DNA of 7,664 bases from Candidatus Bathyarchaeota archaeon. GTDB taxonomy: Archaea; Thermoproteota; Bathyarchaeia; Bathyarchaeales; Bathycorpusculaceae. The position numbers and the translations under genes were made by a program. Each line of letters opens with the position of its first letter. The first letter of the stretch is position 1. The stretch lies in the NCBI GenBank assembly GCA_030627225.1, contig DAOUSM010000037.1, positions 1 through 7,664 on the forward strand, in the 5' to 3' direction. The notes beneath the pieces are model-generated. The model was not told the DNA's origin. It saw only the letters and a list, made by a program, of their open reading frames with translations, and did not search any database. Of this stretch, positions 1 through 5,438 are shown piece after piece.

Positions 1-498
1 AAAATCTTGCCCGCAACCGGCATAACACTTGGCGAAGTCGGCTTTTTCCATGGACACCGCTGGCCATCACCCATCCTCCTAAAATGCAAAACGCTGGTAA
101 TGGGGCATGTGCACCCCGTTGTAGCTTTCCGAGACCCAGCAGGATTCAGAATAACAAGACAGGTTTGGGTAAAGGCAAAATGTAACGGAACCCAACTGGC
201 TGAAAAGCTGCTTCAGAAACACAGGATAAAAATCGAGAAGAGCTCCAAAGAAACCCTATGGAAACACTACAAAATTAAGCCTAAAACCTCACAACTTTTC
301 ATTATGCCTTCTTTCAACGATTTTCTTGGAGGAAAACCGCTAAATGAGAGAAAACCCGGCGGAGATGTAAAAACTGGAAGAATTGTGGGGCCTGTTCTCC
401 GTTCAGAAGCCGTGGACATGGAAAATGCAGAAACTTATCTTCTAGACGGAACCTTCCTCGGAACCTTAAGTCAACTCAGAATTTTAAGCTGGCGATAG
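1..498 (+). CDS. Metallophosphoesterase, COG1407 (ICC-like) family, 3' part of gene
   Basis: The reading frame is open from the first base, so the N-terminal part of the protein lies outside the window and about 165 C-terminal residues are visible. Two histidine clusters typical of calcineurin-like phosphoesterases are seen, counting from the in-frame TTG at 7: H15-G-H17 in FFHGHRWPS and G33-H-V-H36 in VMGHVHP. In this fold such residues bind the two catalytic metals. The spacing and the GHVHP sequence fit the COG1407 predicted phosphoesterases, common in archaea and related to the phosphoesterases found beside DNA ligase genes in bacteria. The upstream metal ligands (D-x-H and GNHD-type motifs) should be in the missing part. 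The TTG at 7 is unlikely to be the true start because the fold would then lack half its active site. Substrate is unknown; a nuclease or phosphodiesterase role is inferred from the family only. Confidence 0.8.
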   Translation, partial: KILPATGITLGEVGFFHGHRWPSPILLKCKTLVMGHVHPVVAFRDPAGFRITRQVWVKAKCNGTQLAEKLLQKHRIKIEKSSKETLWKHYKIKPKTSQLFIMPSFNDFLGGKPLNERKPGGDVKTGRIVGPVLRSEAVDMENAETYLLDGTFLGTLSQLRILSWR

Positions 499-506
499 TT
501 CAGCAT

Positions 507-520
507 AAAGTTTATAGACA
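507..520 (+). promoter_or_regulatory. Candidate archaeal TATA promoter for the Hsp20 gene
   Basis: AAAG followed by TTTATA (511-516) lies 35 bases before the Hsp20 ATG. A start site about 25 bases downstream would fall near 537-541 and give a very short leader that still includes the ribosome site AGGTGA (541-546). No separate heat-shock operator was recognised. Confidence 0.45.
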
Positions 521-550
521 ATACTATCTTCACATTAAAAAGGTGAAGAA

Positions 551-1141
551 ATGCCAGAGGATTACCCAGAATGGTTTAGAAGAAGACGCTACCCGTTCTT
601 TAGAAGCTGGTTCTTCGAGGACATCGACCGAATGTTCCGTGAAATGGAAAAAATGATGGAAGAAGAATTCAAAACGTTCACTTCACGGGTTCCAAAAGAC
701 TATGTCAGAGAACGCAAACTCCCAGACGGCACAACCGTACGTGAATGGGGCCCCTTCGTATACGGTTACAGCGTAAAAATAGGGCCTGATGGAAAACCTC
801 AAATTCGCGAGTTTGGAAACGTTAAGCCAAGCCGTTTAGGGCCTCGAGTAAAGGAGGAACGTGAACCTCTCATAGACATCCTCGAGACAGATGGAGAAGT
901 CCATGTTGTGGCAGAACTACCCGGTGTAGAGAAAGACGACATAAAACTGCATGGAACAGAAGACACACTAACAATATCAGTTGACACACCACAACGCAAA
1001 TACTACAAAGAAATTACACTACCAGCAAAAGTAAACGTGAAAGAAACAAAAACTAAGTATAAAAACGGTGTTTTAGAGGTCACAATACCGAAAATCAAAG
1101 AGGAAAAGAAACCAAAAGGCGAACCAATAAACATAGACTAA
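551..1141 (+). CDS. Small heat-shock protein, Hsp20/alpha-crystallin family
   Basis: This is a 196-residue ATP-independent holdase chaperone that binds unfolding proteins as an oligomer in the cytoplasm. The N-terminal region (about 1-104) is rich in aromatic and charged residues (WFRRRRYPFFRSWFFEDID) and longer than in many archaeal Hsp20s. The alpha-crystallin domain runs from about 105 to 181: it opens with PLIDILETDGEVHVVAELPG, where the ELPGV turn is typical, and closes with the diagnostic G173-V-L motif of NGVLEVTIPK. The C-terminal tail carries I193-N-I195, the I-x-I motif that docks on neighbouring subunits. The ATG at 551 is preceded by AGGTGA with four bases between, supporting this start. 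The gene follows the phosphoesterase gene by 52 bases and appears to have its own TATA box. Family assignment is firm; the client range is unknown. Confidence 0.95.
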   Translation: MPEDYPEWFRRRRYPFFRSWFFEDIDRMFREMEKMMEEEFKTFTSRVPKDYVRERKLPDGTTVREWGPFVYGYSVKIGPDGKPQIREFGNVKPSRLGPRVKEEREPLIDILETDGEVHVVAELPGVEKDDIKLHGTEDTLTISVDTPQRKYYKEITLPAKVNVKETKTKYKNGVLEVTIPKIKEEKKPKGEPINID

Positions 1142-1194
1142 CATGCATAATCTCTTTCAGTTCAGTCGATCTCTCTCGAAGAGCCCGTGCACAC

Positions 1195-1605
1195 ATGAAC
1201 GAAAACTCAGAAATTGACATGCTAAACGCCATATGCAAAGAAGCGAAAGCCGAAGGCAAATTAACAGGTAAAAACCTTACAAGGCTGTACGAAATTTTCG
1301 GTCAACGGTTCACAAAGGCTTTCGAAGCCTTGAAAGAAAATCGTGTAAAAAAGTATGTTTTCAAGCAAAGCGGTAAAACAGTCTGGATTGTCGTTGGAAA
1401 GGAGCGGGATTACCTCATAATGCCTGAAGCCGAATTCTGCTCATGTGATGACTTTTACTTTCGAGTCATGGACAGAGAGGTACACCTATGCTATCATCTC
1501 ATTGCACAAAAGATAGCAAACATCCTAGAATGGTATGAAAACATAAAAGAACGCGACGAACTGTACGACTCCTTAATGAACGAGTGGAAAAAACCTACTC
1601 CTTAA
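1195..1605 (+). CDS. SWIM zinc-finger protein, Shu2/SWS1-like signature
   Basis: A 136-residue soluble protein with a SWIM zinc-binding motif near the middle: C82-S-C84, then 14 residues, then C99-Y-H101. It is followed by L-I-A104, so the full pattern is CxC...CxHxxA. The extra alanine is the extended form known from the eukaryotic Shu2/SWS1 recombination mediators and their archaeal relatives, which act with RadA/Rad51 paralogues. The N-terminal 80 residues are mainly helical and charged, then beta-like (KKYVFKQSGKTVWIVVG). The C-terminal 30 residues are helical (EWYENIKERDELYDSLMNEW). The ATG at 1195 has no convincing ribosome site upstream, so the start is the best available rather than well supported. 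The gene follows Hsp20 by 53 bases and may be cotranscribed with it. A role in DNA binding or recombination is inference from the motif. Confidence 0.8.
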   Translation: MNENSEIDMLNAICKEAKAEGKLTGKNLTRLYEIFGQRFTKAFEALKENRVKKYVFKQSGKTVWIVVGKERDYLIMPEAEFCSCDDFYFRVMDREVHLCYHLIAQKIANILEWYENIKERDELYDSLMNEWKKPTP

Positions 1606-1616
1606 ATATTTAAACT
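1602..1616 (+). promoter_or_regulatory. Candidate TATA box for the 38-residue membrane protein gene
   Basis: An AT-only stretch, TTAAATATTTAAA (1603-1615), begins inside the last codons of the SWIM gene and lies about 35-45 bases before the next ATG. A start site near 1631 would leave the GGAG ribosome site in a short leader. The call rests on position and composition only. Confidence 0.3.
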
Positions 1617-1648
1617 GTAAAATAAAGAGGTAAAAGGAGCAGTCTTCA

Positions 1649-1765
1649 ATGAATATAGGAGCATACTTCGAAACACTCAAGTACATTCTCATGACCGCAA
1701 CATTCGTTGCATTGGTTTTAATATTCCTATACATGCTCTACGGTAAAGAGGAAAAGACAAGCTGA
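1649..1765 (+). CDS. 38-residue single-pass membrane protein, unknown function
   Basis: A short gene with ATG at 1649 and TGA at 1763-1765. It is preceded by AAAAGGAG (GGAG at 1636-1639) with nine bases between, a good ribosome site. The product starts MNIGAYFETLKYILMTA, continues with one hydrophobic span (about residues 12-31, ending ALVLIFLYMLYG) and ends in a charged tail, KEEKTS. Positive and negative residues are confined to the ends, as expected for a true membrane microprotein rather than a chance ORF. It sits 43 bases after the SWIM gene on the same strand and ends 6 bases before the stop of the convergent DUF131-like gene. I do not recognise a family. Candidate roles are a small accessory subunit or regulator of a membrane complex, but nothing here names a partner. 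Confidence 0.6.
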   Translation: MNIGAYFETLKYILMTATFVALVLIFLYMLYGKEEKTS

Positions 1766-1773
1766 AAACAGCT
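1760..1773. terminator. Small hairpin between convergent genes, possible terminator
   Basis: AGCTG (1760-1764), loop AAAA, CAGCT (1769-1773) form a perfect 5-bp stem in the 6-base gap between two convergent genes. It overlaps the stop codons of both. On the minus strand the sequence that follows is pyrimidine-rich (GTCTTTTCCTCTTT), which suits archaeal termination. On the plus strand no T-run follows. The stem is short, so the call is weak. Confidence 0.3.
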
Positions 1774-2077
1774 AAACATACGCCTTCTCCATTTCTCTAC
1801 GTAATATCAGAAACATTATAATGCTTAAAACCGCAATAATTATGGCAAATAAAACCATCCATGTGGCTTCAGGTCCAGCGCCCACAACAATGGGGAAAGG
1901 TCCTACAAATATAAGGGCGCCAAAATTTACTGAATCCCCGGAAAGCACCACAGCCACAATCAAAATTATGATGCCAATAAAAATTAGGAAAAATCCTATG
2001 ATAAATAATACTAAGAATTTTCGGAGTCTGCTTGACTCCTCACTCGCATACTTTGCAATTTTTTTGTGGATTACCAT
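1772..2077 (-). CDS. DUF131/TIGR00304-like archaeal membrane protein (second of pair)
   Basis: A 101-residue protein of unknown function with two predicted transmembrane helices, about residues 21-46 (FLVLFIIGFFLIFIGIIILI and onward) and 73-93, joined by a short loop. The loop holds the family hallmark, a glycine- and proline-rich G59-P-F-P-I-V-V-G segment. The N-terminal 20 residues (MVIHKKIAKYASEESSRLRK) are polar and basic, and the tail RREMEKAY is charged, suggesting both ends face the cytoplasm. The start is supported by GAGGTGA, which overlaps the stop codon of the upstream paralogue; the two genes are 15 bases apart and probably translationally coupled. The protein is clearly homologous to its neighbour at 2093-2356, so the pair arose by duplication and may form a heteromer. 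No biochemical function is established for the family as far as I know. Confidence 0.75.
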   Translation of the reverse strand: MVIHKKIAKYASEESSRLRKFLVLFIIGFFLIFIGIIILIVAVVLSGDSVNFGALIFVGPFPIVVGAGPEATWMVLFAIIIAVLSIIMFLILRREMEKAYV

Positions 2078-2092
2078 TATGGATACTCTCCC

Positions 2093-2356
2093 TCACCTCA
2101 ACATTAAGTAAAAAATTACCATTACTATTATGAGAAGTATTGTGAGTGCTAGCGAGAGCAACAAAACAGTTTTAACTGATTCTTTATCCGTTCCAAAAAT
2201 TATTGGAAAAGGCCCAATTATTATGGCTCCGCCGCCCCTGACCTTTCCCTCTCCTCTAACGCTTGAGAGGAAGAGCAAAATGATTGCAACTAAGATGACA
2301 AGCATTCCAGCGAATACTAAGGCGATGCCCAAACCATAAAGCGTCCCAGCATCCAT
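2093..2356 (-). CDS. DUF131/TIGR00304-like archaeal membrane protein (first of pair)
   Basis: An 87-residue protein of unknown function with two transmembrane helices (about residues 6-31 and 62-84) around a loop containing GGGAIIIGPFPIIFG, the GPxPIxxG hallmark shared with the downstream paralogue. The frame can be extended to an ATG at 2383, but I prefer the ATG at 2356 (or the GTG at 2359). AGAAGGAG (2376-2369) would then be the ribosome site, 12 or 9 bases away, and MDAGTLYGLGIAL is the usual way such proteins begin. A start at 2383 would bury that site in the coding region. The stop TGA lies inside the ribosome site of the second gene. A TATA-like TTTATTAA (2412-2405) could drive the pair. 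Function is not known. Confidence 0.75.
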   Translation of the reverse strand: MDAGTLYGLGIALVFAGMLVILVAIILLFLSSVRGEGKVRGGGAIIIGPFPIIFGTDKESVKTVLLLSLALTILLIIVMVIFYLMLR

Positions 2357-2404
2357 CACTCTATTAGGCTCCTTCTGGCACATTTAAAAGTCGTTAACAA
2401 CTTT

Positions 2405-2412
2405 TTAATAAA
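2405..2412 (-). promoter_or_regulatory. Candidate TATA box for the DUF131-like gene pair
   Basis: On the minus strand AAG is followed by TTTATTAA. Transcription starting about 26 bases downstream would begin near 2383, leaving a leader of about 27 bases that contains AGAAGGAG before the preferred ATG at 2356. This also argues against translation from 2383 unless that message is leaderless. Confidence 0.35.
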
Positions 2413-2430
2413 CTTTACAGCCTAATTTTT

Positions 2431-2700
2431 GCATTATAGCGGGGTCTACTTACGTTTGCGGGAGATAACCCGAAAAAATTCGGAAACAGATATCCATAGA
2501 TTCCCCTCTTTGGATAAACAGTGCGTGCGCGCCCCTTTTGTTGATGTGTTGCATCGTAAATGCGCGCAGAGAAAACGAGAATGGCGACGGAAAGCGAAGA
2601 AAAGCGAAAGGGACAAGCGACATAAAAAATAATAGAAATGCGTGCGTATGCTTTTTAAAGGTTTCATGAAAGTTTAAGTCATCGCACGCATGCAAAAATG
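2431..2700 (+). other. Gene-poor, inverted-repeat-rich intergenic region; possible structured RNA
   Basis: I find no credible protein gene between 2384 and 2768. The region holds a series of possible stems: CGGG/CCCG (2459-2462 with 2469-2472), CCGAA/TTCGG (2470-2474 with 2479-2483, exclusive with the former), TATCCA.AGA/TCT.TGGATA (2491-2500 with 2507-2516, one mismatch, 6-base loop), TGCGCGC/GCGCGCA (2526-2532 with 2562-2568) enclosing GATGT/GCATC (2543-2547 with 2551-2555), and ATGCGTGCG/CGCACGCAT (2638-2646 with 2683-2691). Several are G+C-rich in an A+T-rich surrounding. This could be a noncoding RNA, a leader, or a set of operators; no known RNA family was recognised. Confidence 0.35.
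2638..2691. repeat. 9-bp perfect inverted repeat around a TATA-like element
   Basis: ATGCGTGCG (2638-2646) and CGCACGCAT (2683-2691) are perfect inverted copies separated by 36 bases. The spacer holds a TATA-like CTTTTTAAAG (2651-2660) and a 10-bp palindrome TTTCATGAAA (2662-2671). The core TGCGTGCG also occurs at 2522-2529. It could be a paired protein-binding site or an RNA stem. Confidence 0.5.
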
Positions 2701-2704
2701 CGCA

Positions 2705-2715
2705 CTTATTAATAG
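2705..2715 (+). promoter_or_regulatory. Candidate TATA promoter of the carbohydrate operon
   Basis: CTTATTAATAG lies about 60 bases before the GTG of the glycosyltransferase gene and predicts a start site near 2736. ATGCGCAC (2698-2705) abuts it and CGCACGCAT (2683-2691) lies just upstream, so the site may be controlled by a regulator reading these motifs. The strong AAGGAG at 2733-2738 has no start codon at a usable distance. Confidence 0.35.
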
Positions 2716-2768
2716 TTGTCAACACTTATCTTAAGGAGAGAAGTAGTAAAGCTAGGCGATATTAAAAA

Positions 2769-3938
2769 GTGTCACAGAAATCCTCGGTTATTACCCATAG
2801 ACTCAAGGCGATCGCTTACTTAAGCACTTATCCGCCGCGAGAGTGCGGTATTGCGACGTTCACAAAAGATTTAGTCAATGGTATTGATGCACTTCACGAG
2901 TTTAAATCGCAAATAGTTATCGCAATAAATGAGAAAGAGACGATTTACAACTATGATAAAAGGGTTAAATGTCAAATTGAACAGGACTCAGCTGAGGATT
3001 ACGTTCAAGCTGCTCGCTACGTCAATTCATCCAAAGCTGGCTTGGTAAATCTCCAACATGAATTTGGTCTTTTTGGGGGAGACTGGGGAGAATATGTTAA
3101 ATTGTTTCTGCGGAATCTTCAGAAACCTGTGGTAACTACGCTCCATACTGTCGAGCCAGATTTTGAATTAAAGGCTCAAACTATTCTGAAATACATTGCT
3201 AATCATAGTGCGGCAATTATCGTTATGACGAAAAAGGCTCTTCAACTACTGGAAAATTATGACATTGGGCGTGAAAAAGTCACAGTTATCCCACATGGTT
3301 GTCCTAATGTCCCATTTGTTTCTAGCGAAAAGGTCAAACCCTCCTTGGGACTAGATGGCAGAATAGTTCTGTGCACGTTTGGATTGATTAACCCAGGCAA
3401 GGGCGTTGAATATGCTATTCAGGCTCTTCCTTCCATTGTTAAAAAAGAGCCAAGAGTTCTCTACCTCATACTTGGAGAAACTCATCCGGAAGTAAGGAAA
3501 ATTGAGGGCGAACGTTATCGGATGAAACTGATGAGCCTGGTCGATAAGCTCCAATTGGGAAAACACGTTAGATTTCACAATCGTTTTCTTTCCAAAGCAG
3601 AACTAATTAAATATCTTCTGGCAACAGACATCTACATCAGCCCCTACATCTCTCCGACTCAGATAAGCAGTGGCACGCTTGTATACGCATTGGGAGCAGG
3701 CCGAGCCATAATATCGACTCCATACCTTCACGCCAGAGAAGCCCTAGCTAATAACCGGGGACTATTCTGCAAGTTTAAGGATTCCGATTCCATTGCCGAA
3801 GCTATAGGTGTTCTTCTGAAAAATGAAGAGTTAAGAAAAAAAATGGAAAAAAAAGTTTACAAGTACAGCAGAAAATTCGTTTGGCCAAATGTAGCAATGA
3901 GATACGCTGAATTGTTCAGGCAAGTCCTCAAAACTTAA
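2769..3938 (+). CDS. GT4-family glycosyltransferase
   Basis: A 389-residue GT-B-fold glycosyltransferase, predicted cytoplasmic, that transfers a sugar from a nucleotide-sugar donor with retention of configuration. The N-terminal acceptor domain starts with AIAYLSTYPPRECGIATFTK (14-33), a form common in one GT4 subgroup, followed by QHEFG (96-100) and TTLHTVEP (123-130). The C-terminal donor domain begins after VTVIPHG (171-177) and shows FGLINPGKGVEYAIQALP (204-221). The donor-site segment around Q298-I-S-S-G-T-L-V-Y-A-L-G lies where many GT4 enzymes have an E-x7-E motif; the first Glu is Gln here. The GTG at 2769 is the only start available, since a stop codon (2763-2765) is in frame just before it. 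Its ribosome site is weak (AGGCGAT, 2754-2760). First gene of a probable four-gene operon. Donor and acceptor cannot be assigned; mannose is a guess from the GH130 neighbour. Confidence 0.9.
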   Translation: MSQKSSVITHRLKAIAYLSTYPPRECGIATFTKDLVNGIDALHEFKSQIVIAINEKETIYNYDKRVKCQIEQDSAEDYVQAARYVNSSKAGLVNLQHEFGLFGGDWGEYVKLFLRNLQKPVVTTLHTVEPDFELKAQTILKYIANHSAAIIVMTKKALQLLENYDIGREKVTVIPHGCPNVPFVSSEKVKPSLGLDGRIVLCTFGLINPGKGVEYAIQALPSIVKKEPRVLYLILGETHPEVRKIEGERYRMKLMSLVDKLQLGKHVRFHNRFLSKAELIKYLLATDIYISPYISPTQISSGTLVYALGAGRAIISTPYLHAREALANNRGLFCKFKDSDSIAEAIGVLLKNEELRKKMEKKVYKYSRKFVWPNVAMRYAELFRQVLKT

Positions 3939-3952
3939 GAGGGATATAACGC

Positions 3953-4993
3953 GTGGATCTTCCACCTATAAAACTGGATTTTCTAAAATCACTTACTGAT
4001 GACACCGGTATCATCCAGCACGCAAAGTTTGCGACTCCGAAAAGACAGGAAGGATACACCACTGATGATAATGCACGCGCATTGATAGCATGCATTAAAT
4101 ACCATCAGATCTATGATGACTCGGAAGTAGAAAAACTGATAGACGTGTATTTGAGCTTTCTTCTCCACATGCAAAGACCAGATGGCAGGATGCATAATCT
4201 TCTCAGTTACCATCGACAGTTTGAAGACGAAGTAGGTTCAGAAGACTGCATGGGACGCGCCCTCTGGGCTTGTGGGCGCACCATGAGTTCCAACTTACAC
4301 ACGGAGAAAAAACTAATATCAAAGGAAATTTTTGACAAAGTTTTCCCATGGGTTCCTGACTTCAAATCACTTAGATCTAAGGCTTTTGCAATCCTAGGAC
4401 TTTGCCACTATTACAAAGCCTATCCTCAAGATCAGAATGTCATCCTAAACATGAAGGCATTAGCTGATCAACTTTTAAACAATTATAAACTTGAATCTTC
4501 TAGCGATTGGCGTTGGTTTGAACCTTATCTTACCTATGTTAATGGGCGGTTGCCCCAAGCCCTTTTTAAGGCGTATAAAAATACGAATGTTAAGAAATAC
4601 CTTCAGATAGCCAAGGAATCTTTTGACTTTCTCGTGGAAGTTCAGATAATCAATGATGAATTCATCCCAATCGGCAATAATGGTTGGTATAAAAAGGGTG
4701 GTAAAAGAGCCCTATACGACCAGCAATCAATTGAGGCTTCTTGTATGGTAGAAGCGGCACTAGCCGCCTTTCGCGTGACTGGCAATGAGAAATATCAGAG
4801 AATAGCCCATATCGCCTTTGATTGGTTTCTGGGGAAGAACTCCCAAGATGTGATGGTTTACAATCCGAAAACAGGTGGTTGTTATGATGGAATAACACCT
4901 CAAGGATTAAACCTAAACCAAGGCGCTGAATCTACTGTATCCTATCTTCTAGCATGCTTGGAATTGATGGCTCTTAAAAAATCGTGTAGTTGA
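3953..4993 (+). CDS. (alpha/alpha)6-barrel glycosidase-like protein
   Basis: A 346-residue soluble protein whose repeated helical pattern suggests the six-hairpin toroid seen in many glycosidases and sugar epimerases. Conserved-looking polar and aromatic blocks are DDTGIIQHAKFATPKRQEGY (16-35) followed by TTDDNARAL, HMQRPDGRMHN (72-82), SEDCMGRALWA (96-106), DWRWFEPYLTYVNGRLPQAL (185-204), YDQQSIEA (255-262) and GLNLNQGAESTVSYL (318-332). Acidic residues in TTDD, ED and QQSIEA are candidate catalytic or sugar-binding positions. Genes of this type are often found next to, or fused with, GT4 enzymes like the one upstream. The GTG start at 3953 has GAGGGA (3939-3944) eight bases before it, directly after the upstream stop codon, so the two genes are tightly coupled. 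No signal peptide is seen. It could be a hydrolase, a lyase-like enzyme or a noncatalytic glycan-binding subunit; I cannot tell which. Confidence 0.75.
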   Translation: MDLPPIKLDFLKSLTDDTGIIQHAKFATPKRQEGYTTDDNARALIACIKYHQIYDDSEVEKLIDVYLSFLLHMQRPDGRMHNLLSYHRQFEDEVGSEDCMGRALWACGRTMSSNLHTEKKLISKEIFDKVFPWVPDFKSLRSKAFAILGLCHYYKAYPQDQNVILNMKALADQLLNNYKLESSSDWRWFEPYLTYVNGRLPQALFKAYKNTNVKKYLQIAKESFDFLVEVQIINDEFIPIGNNGWYKKGGKRALYDQQSIEASCMVEAALAAFRVTGNEKYQRIAHIAFDWFLGKNSQDVMVYNPKTGGCYDGITPQGLNLNQGAESTVSYLLACLELMALKKSCS

Positions 4994-5045
4994 TTTATTA
5001 AGGAGAATGGCAAAAAAGGTTAAAATGAAGCATGGTGGAAGAAAG

Positions 5046-5438
5046 ATGAAGGTTCGACATATAATGGTTGAAAACGTCGTAACTGCAAAAGAGGACAATA
5101 CGGTAAAGAAGGCGATTGAGATGTTGTATAAGAAACATGTAGGATCAATAGTTATAACTGATGATGAAGGAAAGTGTACAGGGATATTCACAGAGCGGGA
5201 TGCCATTAGAGTTGTAGCCCAAAAGGTTGCTTTAGACAAGCCTCTGAGGGAGGTTATGACGAAAAATGTCATAACTATTGGGGAAGACGCTACATTCGAA
5301 GAGGCAAGAAGATGTATAATCTCACACGGAATCAGACACTTGCCGGTAGTGAATCAAAAAGGAAAATTGGTGGGTTTGCTGGCCATCAGAAATTTTTTGG
5401 ATGAACTTTTTGGAATAAAGTTTTTGAAACCATATTAG
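5046..5438 (+). CDS. CBS-pair protein, probable nucleotide sensor
   Basis: A stand-alone tandem CBS domain (Bateman module) of about 130 residues. CBS1 runs from MKVRHIMVENVVT to GIFTERDAIR (about 1-56) and CBS2 from LREVMTKNVITI to GLLAIRNFL (about 68-118). Such pairs usually bind AMP, ADP, ATP or S-adenosylmethionine in the cleft. The ribose-contacting position is D52 in CBS1 (GIFTERD) and N116 in CBS2 (GLLAIRN), an accepted variant. Start choice: the frame extends to an ATG at 5007, but the AAGGAG there ends one base before it, too close to work. The ATG at 5046 has GGTGG (5034-5038) seven bases upstream and begins exactly where CBS proteins normally begin; an ATG at 5025 is a third option. 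It lies between two carbohydrate genes on the same strand, so it may sense energy charge for that pathway. Its last 14 codons belong to a repeated element. Confidence 0.85.
   Translation: MKVRHIMVENVVTAKEDNTVKKAIEMLYKKHVGSIVITDDEGKCTGIFTERDAIRVVAQKVALDKPLREVMTKNVITIGEDATFEEARRCIISHGIRHLPVVNQKGKLVGLLAIRNFLDELFGIKFLKPY

Noticed and set aside
1821..2339. Plus-strand ORFs of 96 and 69 codons
   Set aside because: Antisense shadows of the two DUF131-like genes, whose translations show membrane helices and the shared GPFPI motif.
2429..2632. 67-codon plus-strand ORF starting with TTG, Arg/Lys-rich C-terminus
   Set aside because: No ribosome site, composition follows the repeated GCGA/AAAGCGAA track and the hairpins, and no recognisable domain.
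2446..2725. Two overlapping minus-strand ORFs (73 and 91 codons) in the intergenic gap
   Set aside because: Phe/Ser/His-rich translations mirror the purine-rich plus strand; no start context, no family, and they compete with each other in different frames.
2384..2768. tRNA, RNase P RNA or SRP RNA in the gap
   Set aside because: No TTCGA-type T-loop with acceptor pairing, and no recognisable conserved core of RNase P or SRP RNA.
4949..5272. 107-codon minus-strand ORF
   Set aside because: Antisense to the CBS gene; no ribosome site and low-complexity Phe/Ser/Thr content.
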